Positions 58,147 to 64,000 of a stretch of 64,000 nucleotides of DNA are shown here, in pieces; position 1 is the first letter of the stretch; each line of letters opens with the position of its first letter. The notes beneath the pieces were generated by a model. It made no database searches. It was given only the letters and a program-made list of their open reading frames with translations, and was not told the origin of the DNA. Source of the stretch: JAENVT01 sp039931555 (lineage in GTDB: Bacteria > Actinomycetota > Acidimicrobiia > Acidimicrobiales > Ilumatobacteraceae); contig JBDTRP010000123.1 in assembly GCA_039931555.1 (NCBI GenBank), positions 1 through 64,000 on the forward strand, given 5' to 3'. A program made the translations under genes and the position numbers.

Positions 58147-58926
58147 TCAGGCGCCTTGCCACCACAGTTGCCAGCCGAGGTGACGGTGAGTCGCCAGGCC
58201 GGTCAGCACGACGAGGCAGAGACATTCGGCGACTTGCTCGCAGGTGCCCAGCACGTCGCCGCTGATGCCACCGATCTTGCGCATGGCCAACCAGCGCACG
58301 GCAACGATCGACACGAGCATCACAGCGGCCAATGGGGCGACCCACCAGCCGACGGCAAGTGCGGCGAGCACGACGCCACCGACGACGCCGACGACGGCTC
58401 TCGATCGAGTGGTGGCCTGCCCGTAGTCGGCGCCGAGACCCTGGTGTGTGGCAAGCGGTGCGGCGCCCATCAGGCCGACCGCGGCGCCGCGTGCTGCTGC
58501 GTGCGCCGCAACCGCTGCGGCGAACATCGTCGCCGGGCCCGGCAACGAACCGAGGCAGACGATGCGCACGACGATCGAACTGCAGAGCGCAGCGACTCCG
58601 TAGCTGCCGTGCCGTGAGTCCTTGAGGATCTCCAGGCGACGCTCGATCGTCCATCCGCCGCCGAACGCATCGGCCACATCGGCGAGCCCGTCCTCGTGGA
58701 ACGCGCCGGTGATCAGCAGTCCGACGACCACGGCGACTGCCGCGGCCACGAGCGGAGGAACGACGTGCCACAGGCCGGCGGCGGTGCCACCGACCGCAGC
58801 ACCGATCAACGCACCGACCAGTGGGAACCACGTCACGCTGGCGGCGACATCGGGTTCTCGCCGCAGCCGGATGGGGATGCGGGTGAGGAACTGGATGGCG
58901 GCGAGCAGGCCCGTCAGCCGAACCAC
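58147..58926 (-). CDS. cobS: Adenosylcobinamide-GDP ribazoletransferase (cobalamin synthase)
   Basis: Integral membrane enzyme joining adenosylcobinamide-GDP and alpha-ribazole in the last steps of cobalamin synthesis, 259 aa from the GTG at 58926. Family features: AIQFLTRIPI, FPLVGALIGA, TGAFHEDGLADVADAFGGGW, ILKDSRHGSYG and multiple hydrophobic helices. The upstream ATG at 58962 lies deep inside cobT. GTG 58926 overlaps the cobT stop by 13 nt. Last gene of cobO-cobU-cobT-cobS. Confidence 0.92.
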   Translation of the reverse strand: MVRLTGLLAAIQFLTRIPIRLRREPDVAASVTWFPLVGALIGAAVGGTAAGLWHVVPPLVAAAVAVVVGLLITGAFHEDGLADVADAFGGGWTIERRLEILKDSRHGSYGVAALCSSIVVRIVCLGSLPGPATMFAAAVAAHAAARGAAVGLMGAAPLATHQGLGADYGQATTRSRAVVGVVGGVVLAALAVGWWVAPLAAVMLVSIVAVRWLAMRKIGGISGDVLGTCEQVAECLCLVVLTGLATHRHLGWQLWWQGA

Positions 58927-59900
58927 TCCCCGAAGGTCGGCACCTCGGTGATGCCGGCACACGCCATCGCCACCAGCGGCACCGCGGCCATCGCGCCGGA
59001 GCCCTCACCCAGACGCATCTGCAGGTCGAGCAGCGGCTGCTTGCCGATCCGCTCGAGCAGGAGCCGATGGCCCGGCTCGGACGAGCAGTGGCCGACCAGG
59101 CAGTGATCGAGCGAGCCCGGCCGGCTCAGTGAAAGCGGCAGCGCGGACGCGGTGACGACGTATCCGTCGATCAGCACCGGCAGCCGGCGGAGCCTGGCGG
59201 CAACGATCGCCGCCGACACGGCCACCAGTTCGGCGCCTCCCACCTCGCGGAGCACCTCCAACGGATCGAGCTCACCGGCAATGCGCTCGACTGCCTGGCG
59301 CACCGCCTCACGCTTGCGGGTCAGGCCCTCGTCGTCGACTCCGGTGCCGCGGCCGACCCATTCGTCGACGTCGCCACCCGCGAGGGCCGCAACGACGGCG
59401 GCGGCCGCAGTGGTGTTGCCGATCCCCATCTCGCCCAGCACGAGCAGGTCGGCGTCGAGTTGCTCGACCGCTTGCCTGCCGGCGGCGCAGGCCTCGTCGA
59501 ATCGCTCCGGCGACATCGCCGATTCAAAGCGGATATCACCGGTCGGTCGGCCGACACCCACGTCGATGGCATCGACAGTCGCACCGGCGACAGCGGCGAA
59601 CGCGCTGACGGTCGATTTGCCGGCGCGGTACGCGGCCAGCATCGCCGCGGTCACGTCGACCGGATACTTGCTGACGCCCGCCGCGGCCACGCCGTGGTCT
59701 GCGGCGAAGATCAGCGCGGCCGGCCGGTGCACCGCCGGGGTCGACGCGCCCTGCCACTCGGCGACCCACGCGGCAACTTCGTCGAGGCGGGCGAGAGCTC
59801 CGGCTGGGCGGAGGATGTCGGCGGCGCGGGCGCGCACTGCGGCGGCAGCGGCTTGATCGCCGGGCGCCAAAGTGGACAGTGCGTCGGAGAGCCAGGTCAT
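58914..59900 (-). CDS. cobT: Nicotinate-nucleotide-dimethylbenzimidazole phosphoribosyltransferase
   Basis: Makes alpha-ribazole phosphate, the lower-ligand precursor of cobalamin, 328 aa. The motifs HGVAAAGVSKYPVDVTAAM, GEMGIGNTTAAAA, IDGYVVTASALPL and LGEGSGAMAAVPL (with the catalytic Glu) are intact. The start at ATG 59900 overlaps the cobU stop (ATGA). Confidence 0.94.
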   Translation of the reverse strand: MTWLSDALSTLAPGDQAAAAAVRARAADILRPAGALARLDEVAAWVAEWQGASTPAVHRPAALIFAADHGVAAAGVSKYPVDVTAAMLAAYRAGKSTVSAFAAVAGATVDAIDVGVGRPTGDIRFESAMSPERFDEACAAGRQAVEQLDADLLVLGEMGIGNTTAAAAVVAALAGGDVDEWVGRGTGVDDEGLTRKREAVRQAVERIAGELDPLEVLREVGGAELVAVSAAIVAARLRRLPVLIDGYVVTASALPLSLSRPGSLDHCLVGHCSSEPGHRLLLERIGKQPLLDLQMRLGEGSGAMAAVPLVAMACAGITEVPTFGEWFG

Positions 59901-60415
59901 GACAGTTCCTTCCATGGATCTTCGAGCCGCAGTGCCTTGCCCGCGACCATCAACAACGTGGTCGTCGCGACCGCGGCAATCAGCTGGTTGGCACGCCCGA
60001 GGTCGTCTCGGTATCGACGTCCGAGGTCGGTCTCCGGGTGCACACCAAGCCCAACCTCGTTGGTGATGATCACGATCGGCCCGCGCCGCTCGGCGAGCGC
60101 CGCGGCGACCCCGCTCGGATCGACCTCGCCGCGATGATGCAGTTCGTTCCCGACCCATACGGTGATGCAGTCGACGATCAGCAAGGCGTCGGCGGGCGCG
60201 GCGGCAATTGCTGCGCCGAGGTCGAGCGGAGCCTCGATCGTCGGCCAATCGGGTCGGTCGTTCTGGTGACGGGCGATGCGCTCGCGCATGTCGTCGTCGA
60301 ACGGCTCCGCCGTGGCGATCATCACGACATGGCCGTCGTGGCGCCGACCCATCTCGACCGCCAGCGCCGACTTCCCGCTACGCACCCCACCGATCAGCAG
60401 CGTGACGTTGCCCAC
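59897..60415 (-). CDS. cobU: Adenosylcobinamide kinase / adenosylcobinamide-phosphate guanylyltransferase
   Basis: Bifunctional CobU, 172 aa, which phosphorylates adenosylcobinamide and attaches GMP. The P-loop GGVRSGKS is at about 9-16, and the family segments ATAEPFDDDMRERIARHQ, DCITVWVGN and ITNEVGLGVHPE are present. It starts 1 nt after cobO. Confidence 0.94.
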   Translation of the reverse strand: MGNVTLLIGGVRSGKSALAVEMGRRHDGHVVMIATAEPFDDDMRERIARHQNDRPDWPTIEAPLDLGAAIAAAPADALLIVDCITVWVGNELHHRGEVDPSGVAAALAERRGPIVIITNEVGLGVHPETDLGRRYRDDLGRANQLIAAVATTTLLMVAGKALRLEDPWKELS

Positions 60416-60416
60416 G

Positions 60417-60983
60417 TCAGTACTCGATGCCCTTCTTGGCGGTGATGCCCTGGTCGTAGGCGTGCTTGATCTTGCGCATCTCCGTGACGGTGTCGGCGAT
60501 CTCGACGATCTCCTGCGGGCAATCGCGCCCGGTCACGATGATGTTGACGTTGGTGGGTCGATCGCGCAGGGCATCGACCACTGCGGCGGTGTCGATCCAT
60601 CCCCACGTGCACAGGTAGGTCAGCTCGTCGAGGATCACCAGGCGATGGTTGCCTGCGGCGATCAGGTCGGCGGCAATCCTCCATGCCTGCTGTGCCACAT
60701 CCTTGTCGTGGTCGAGGTTGGTCGAGTCCCACGTGAACCCCTCGCCGAGCGAGTGCCATTCGACGCCGAGCTGCCGGCCGACCTTCTCCTCGCCCACCTT
60801 CCACTCGCCACTCTTGACGAACTGCAGCACCGCCACCGGCCACCCCATGGCGACCGAACGCAGCATCACGCCGAAGGCCGCACTGCTCTTGCCCTTCCCG
60901 TCGCCGGTGTTGACCAACAGCAGCGAATCGGCCCGCGCCAACCGTTGCGGACGGGGGTCTTGGGTAGGAGGGGTGTCGGTCAT
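60417..60983 (-). CDS. cobO: Cob(I)yrinic acid a,c-diamide adenosyltransferase
   Basis: CobO/BtuR/CobA-type corrinoid adenosyltransferase, 188 aa. The P-loop is LLVNTGDGKGKSSAAFG (about 23-39), with VLQFVKSGEWKVGEE, DELTYLCTWGWID and VIVTGRDCPQEIVEIAD later. First gene of the minus-strand cob operon, with TATGCT 9 nt before the ATG. The operon starts divergently from the riboswitch-controlled btuFCD genes and is not itself behind that riboswitch. Confidence 0.94.
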   Translation of the reverse strand: MTDTPPTQDPRPQRLARADSLLLVNTGDGKGKSSAAFGVMLRSVAMGWPVAVLQFVKSGEWKVGEEKVGRQLGVEWHSLGEGFTWDSTNLDHDKDVAQQAWRIAADLIAAGNHRLVILDELTYLCTWGWIDTAAVVDALRDRPTNVNIIVTGRDCPQEIVEIADTVTEMRKIKHAYDQGITAKKGIEY

Positions 60984-61019
60984 GGAGTGTGGAGCATACG
61001 CAGCCCAGTGCTAGCGTAA

Positions 61020-61145
61020 GCGCCGTTCGGCTTGCCGAATGTATGGAATCCAGCGAAGTCCGGTGAGATCCCGGCACTGTCCCGCAACGGTGGTTCGTGT
61101 TCGACACGACGAGTCCGGTCGCCTCGTTCCGTACGCGTGACCCAG
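61020..61145 (+). promoter_or_regulatory. Cobalamin riboswitch (aptamer)
   Basis: The conserved core is easily seen: GAATCC...AGTCCGGTGAGATCCCGGCACTG, then TCCCGCAACGGT, and the B12-box-like GAGTCCGGTCGCC at 61111-61123. A -10 TAGCGT at 61012-61017 would start the RNA around 61024. It controls btuFCD, the uptake genes for the ligand. Confidence 0.88.
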
Positions 61146-61168
61146 ACCCTCGAGGCAAGGGCGGTTCG

Positions 61169-61218
61169 CGGTGGAGCTTCCACCGGTTCCCTCGCTTGTC
61201 CTCCACCACAATGGAGGA
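61169..61218 (+). promoter_or_regulatory. Riboswitch expression platform with RBS-sequestering hairpin
   Basis: A 7-bp hairpin (CGGTGGA-GCT-TCCACCG, 61169-61185) precedes a second 7-bp hairpin (TCCTCCA 61199-61205 with TGGAGGA 61212-61218). The second hairpin's 3' arm contains the GGAGG ribosome binding site of btuF. Its formation would hide the site, so control is probably at translation. Confidence 0.65.
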
Positions 61219-61223
61219 TTTTC

Positions 61224-62174
61224 ATGAAATGGACCCCGTTCCCGGTTGCGTTGGCAGCCGTGATGCTGCTCGGTGCGTGCAGCGACGACAAGCAGGCGGC
61301 CAGCGATACATCGCCCGCTTCGGTCGCCGTCACCACGCCGGCTTCGGTCGCCGTCACCACGCCGGATCCAGCGACGTCGAACACGTCGACGTTTCCAGTC
61401 CCCAGCGGAATCGTCAGCCTCTCGCCGACCGCCACCGAGATGCTGTTCGCCATCGGCGCCGGCGCGCAGGTGGCAGCTGTCGACGATCAGTCGAACTACC
61501 CCCCCGAGGCGTTGCAGAAGCCGCATGATCTCTCGGGTCTCGAACCGAACGTCGAGGCGATCGCCGCGCTCAAGCCCGATCTGGTGGTGATCGCCGACGA
61601 CTTCACCGGGTTGACGAAGCAACTCGAAGCGCTCGGCCTGAGGGTGTGGAGCGGCGGGGCCGCAACGACGTTCGGCGATATCTACGACCAGATCGAGCAA
61701 CTCGGAGCGCTCACCGGTCACGTTGCCGATGCCGCTGCAGTGGTCTTGAAGATGCAGACCGATATCGCTGCAGCGGTGAAGGATGCACCGAAACCGGCGA
61801 ATCCGCTGACGTACTACCACGAGATCGACACCACGTACTACAGCATCACCGAGAACACCTTCATCGGCCAGGTCTACTCGCTGTTCGGTCTGCAGAGCAT
61901 CGCCGATCTGCAGGAGGTCGACAGCGACTATCCGCAACTGTCTGCCGAGGCGGTCATCTCCGCCAATCCCGACTTCATCTTCCTCGCCGACGGTGGGTTC
62001 GGTGAGTCACCCGAGACGGTCGCGGCGCGGCCCGGATGGGGGTCGCTGAAGGCCGTGACCAACGGCAACGTGGTGGTCGTCGATGGCGACACCTCGTCAC
62101 GTTGGGGCCCGCGCATCGTCGACTACATCGAGGCCGTTTCGGCCGCTGTCGCCAAGGTGGCGGTGTCGGGCTGA
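61224..62174 (+). CDS. btuF: Cobalamin ABC transporter substrate-binding lipoprotein
   Basis: BtuF/FepB-like periplasmic-binding lipoprotein, 316 aa. The signal ends in lipobox LLGAC (Cys about 19), then a Thr/Pro/Ala linker. The binding domain starts IVSLSPTATEMLFAIGAG and includes LEPNVEAIAALKPDLVVI, as in vitamin B12 and siderophore binders; the riboswitch upstream identifies cobalamin. The linker contains an exact 24-bp tandem duplication (61317-61364) encoding SVAVTTPA twice. The ATG at 61224 has GGAGG 7 nt upstream. Confidence 0.92.
   Translation: MKWTPFPVALAAVMLLGACSDDKQAASDTSPASVAVTTPASVAVTTPDPATSNTSTFPVPSGIVSLSPTATEMLFAIGAGAQVAAVDDQSNYPPEALQKPHDLSGLEPNVEAIAALKPDLVVIADDFTGLTKQLEALGLRVWSGGAATTFGDIYDQIEQLGALTGHVADAAAVVLKMQTDIAAAVKDAPKPANPLTYYHEIDTTYYSITENTFIGQVYSLFGLQSIADLQEVDSDYPQLSAEAVISANPDFIFLADGGFGESPETVAARPGWGSLKAVTNGNVVVVDGDTSSRWGPRIVDYIEAVSAAVAKVAVSG
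61317..61364 (+). repeat. Exact 24-bp tandem duplication in the btuF linker
   Basis: Two identical 24-nt units (61317-61340 and 61341-61364) encode the same eight residues (ASVAVTTP) in the flexible part after the lipobox. Length is a multiple of three, so the frame is kept. Probably replication slippage. Confidence 0.85.
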
Positions 62175-62175
62175 C

Positions 62176-63150
62176 GTGAACAGCGCGACGCGTCGACGGT
62201 GGTGGATGATCGCTGCCGTCGGCGCGTTCGTGATCGCGGTGATCCTGGGTGTAATGATCGGCCCGGCCGGCCGCGTGTCGTCGGCGAACTGGGACATCAT
62301 CTGGAACGTTCGCATGCCGCGCGTCGCGCTGGCCGGGATCGTCGGGGCGATGCTCTCGCTCGCTGGGGCGAGCTACCAGGGTGTGTTCCGCAACCCGCTG
62401 GTGGACCCGTACTTGCTCGGTGTCGCCGCCGGCGCCGGCCTCGGAGCAACCATCATCTTCGCCGTGGGCCGCGACGCGACCAACGGGTGGTTGGTCGATC
62501 CGCTTCCGTTGGTGTCGTTCATCGGTGGACTCGTCGCGGTGATGATCACGTACCTCGTGGGCGCGGCGTTCGGCGCATCACGATCGGGTGTCACCTTGGT
62601 GCTCGCCGGCGTTGCCGTGGTGTCGCTGTTCACTGCGATCCAGACCTTCGTGCTGCAACGCAACAACGACGTGATCCGCGAGGTGTATTCGTGGATCCTC
62701 GGACGCGTTTCCAACGCGACATGGAGCGACGTGCGCCTGGTGTTGCCCTACGTGGTCGTGAGCTCTGCCGTGCTGCTGTTGCATCGCCGCCATCTCGACC
62801 TGTTCCGGGTCGGCGACGACGAGGCCGCCTCACTCGGGTCCGATGTCGCCAGGGTCAGGATCATCATCGTGATCGCCGCCACGATGGGCACCGCCGCGGT
62901 GGTCAGCGTCAGCGGCCTGATCGGGTTCGTCGGGGTGATCGTGCCCCACGCTGTACGGATGCTGGCCGGCGCGTCGTACCGCCGCGTGCTCCCACTGAGC
63001 CTGATCGTTGGTGCCACGTTCCTGATCCTCGTCGACATTCCTGGCCGGGTGCTGCAGGACCCAGCGGAAACACCGATCGGCGTGGTCACAGCGTTCTTCG
63101 GGGCGCCGTTCTTCATCTTGTTGCTGCGCAGCAAGCGGTCACTCGTATGA
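62176..63150 (+). CDS. btuC: Cobalamin ABC transporter permease (FecCD family)
   Basis: BtuC-type permease, 324 aa, with about ten hydrophobic segments. The family motifs RMPRVALAGIVGAMLSLAGASYQGVFRNPLVDPYLLGV and GLIGFVGVIVPHAVRMLAG (the ATPase-contact loop) are present. It starts at a GTG 1 nt after the btuF stop and overlaps btuD by ATGA. Confidence 0.93.
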   Translation: MNSATRRRWWMIAAVGAFVIAVILGVMIGPAGRVSSANWDIIWNVRMPRVALAGIVGAMLSLAGASYQGVFRNPLVDPYLLGVAAGAGLGATIIFAVGRDATNGWLVDPLPLVSFIGGLVAVMITYLVGAAFGASRSGVTLVLAGVAVVSLFTAIQTFVLQRNNDVIREVYSWILGRVSNATWSDVRLVLPYVVVSSAVLLLHRRHLDLFRVGDDEAASLGSDVARVRIIIVIAATMGTAAVVSVSGLIGFVGVIVPHAVRMLAGASYRRVLPLSLIVGATFLILVDIPGRVLQDPAETPIGVVTAFFGAPFFILLLRSKRSLV

Positions 63151-63959
63151 GCTCGGTTCGGTTGGAAGCGGTCTCGGTCAGCTACGACCGGCGCGTCGCG
63201 CTGGCGCCGTTCACCAGCGAGGTGAGGTCGGGGGAGTGGTTGTGCTTCATCGGGCCGAATGGCGCAGGCAAGTCGAGCCTGCTGCGTGCCATTGCCGGCC
63301 TCGTTGCGCACGAAGGGGTGATCGCTGTCGACGGCGCGCCACTGTCGATCCGCTCGGCACGCCGTCGCGCCACGTTGGTTGCCTACGTGCCGCAGTCGCC
63401 GGTGATGCCCGACGACATGACGGGGTTCGAATACGTGCTGCTGGGCCGCAGCCCGTATGTCAGCTACTTCGGCCACGAGTCGCGCTACGACCGGGCGATG
63501 GTCGACAGCGTGCTCGATCGCCTCGATCTCGACCCGTTCGCCGACCGCAAACTCGGCACCCTCAGCGGTGGCGAGCGACAGCGCCTGGTCATCGCCCGGG
63601 CCTTGGCTCAAGAGGCACCGGTGCTGCTGCTCGACGAGCCCACGAGTGCCCTCGACATCGGGCACCAACAACAGGCGTTGGAGCTCGTCGACCGGCTGAG
63701 GAACGAGAACGGCCTCACCGTGTTGTCGGCGATGCACGACCTGACCCTGGCCGGGCTGTACGCCGATCGATTGGCGCTGCTCCACGTGGGGCATTTGGTG
63801 GCAATGGGCGACGCGGCCCACGTGCTGCGCGCCGAAACGCTGAGCGAGTTCTACGGCGCGTCGGTCACCGTGCACCAGCAATCCGACGGCACCGTGGTCG
63901 TTGTCCCGCGGCGTTCTGTGTCTGGTGATCGGGCGCGAAACGTGCCAGATCGGGCGTGA
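63147..63959 (+). CDS. btuD: Cobalamin ABC transporter ATP-binding protein
   Basis: ABC ATPase of the FecE/BtuD type, 270 aa. Walker A GPNGAGKS is at 36-43, Q-loop VPQSP, signature LSGGERQR, Walker B VLLLDEPTSALD, and the switch His in SAMHDLTLAG. The start ATG overlaps the btuC stop. The last ~10 residues (RARNVPDRA) are encoded within copy 2 of a dispersed repeat and look like a recent extension of the normal C-terminus. Confidence 0.93.
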   Translation: MSSVRLEAVSVSYDRRVALAPFTSEVRSGEWLCFIGPNGAGKSSLLRAIAGLVAHEGVIAVDGAPLSIRSARRRATLVAYVPQSPVMPDDMTGFEYVLLGRSPYVSYFGHESRYDRAMVDSVLDRLDLDPFADRKLGTLSGGERQRLVIARALAQEAPVLLLDEPTSALDIGHQQQALELVDRLRNENGLTVLSAMHDLTLAGLYADRLALLHVGHLVAMGDAAHVLRAETLSEFYGASVTVHQQSDGTVVVVPRRSVSGDRARNVPDRA

Positions 63960-63985
63960 TATCGCACCCAATGACCTGGCCGAGC
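63933..63985. repeat. Dispersed palindromic repeat, copy 2
   Basis: Second copy of the repeat at 54031-54085, same orientation, core 63951-63974. It overlaps the 3' end of btuD. A further hairpin (CGGGCG-GCT-CGCCCG, 63985-63999) follows at the window edge. Confidence 0.65.
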
Positions 63986-64000
63986 GGGCGGCTCGCCCGA

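Noticed and set aside
60417..60983. Control of the cob operon by the cobalamin riboswitch
   Set aside because: The aptamer is on the plus strand facing btuF; cobO runs the other way with its own -10-like box.
1..64000. CRISPR arrays, tRNA/rRNA genes, intact transposases or prophage genes
   Set aside because: None could be found by reading: no regularly spaced direct repeats, no transposase or integrase motifs, and no tRNA-like sequences were seen.

Overview
The window is high-GC, densely packed DNA from a free-living actinobacterium. The gene content (GatCAB, an M. tuberculosis-type SerC, a PAC2 proteasome chaperone, a DUF222/13E12 HNH protein, an Eis-like acetyltransferase, a secreted protein with the PCRLFDTR motif) fits class Acidimicrobiia (Ilumatobacter-like), but the species assignment is inference. 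Many genes have a -10-like NANNNT hexamer 6-9 nt before the start codon and no leader, which suggests leaderless transcripts. There are no rRNA or tRNA genes and no CRISPR array, and no gene-free stretch exceeds 300 bases. The longest gaps are 52147-52417, which holds a restriction-gene remnant, and 39994-40196, which holds the ilv leader.

Layout. 1-6163: a sugar ABC importer (binding protein cut by the window edge, two permeases) and a LacZ-type beta-galactosidase. 6240-9402: gatC-gatA-gatB. 9399-15643: an M20 hydrolase, an Eis-like acetyltransferase, a fatty acid desaturase, an MFS exporter, an acyl-CoA dehydrogenase and a small membrane protein. 15747-25289: an acyl-CoA catabolic region with a CaiD homologue, an NDP-forming acyl-CoA ligase, an acyl-CoA dehydrogenase, a thioesterase, a divergent TetR regulator, an L-carnitine dehydrogenase-thioesterase fusion, a citrate synthase homologue, a beta-keto acid cleavage enzyme and an SDR. 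Read together these encode a complete gamma-butyrobetaine/carnitine to glycine betaine route, the most interesting system in the window. 25299-28247: ilvD and an FMN alpha-hydroxyacid dehydrogenase.

28248-39993: an Asp-box repeat protein with a MoaD/ThiS-like partner, DUF3054, flavin reductase, 5-formyl-THF cyclo-ligase, a threonine dehydratase-like enzyme, a secreted protein plus lipoprotein plus two-component system behind a consensus CRP site, inositol-3-phosphate synthase, a hydrolase, an MFS exporter and an HTH_42 protein. 40054-43526: ilvBNC behind a leader peptide rich in Ile/Val/Leu codons and an intrinsic terminator (transcription attenuation). 43559-53643: a large nested palindrome, a membrane protein, an AMP-forming acyl-CoA synthetase, a secreted surface protein, metY with an operator-like palindrome, an S4 protein and a Ski2-like helicase. 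A frameshifted DUF222/HNH gene with an SOS box follows, flanked by restriction-modification remnants.

54113-58141: PAC2 chaperone, SerC, an aspartate-type aminotransferase and a VapBC-type module with its own operator. 58147-63959: cobalamin genes in two divergent blocks, cobO-cobU-cobT-cobS (minus strand) and btuF-btuC-btuD (plus strand). The second block lies behind a cobalamin riboswitch whose last hairpin covers the btuF ribosome binding site. A dispersed palindromic repeat occurs at 54031 and again 9.9 kb downstream, where it overlaps the end of btuD.
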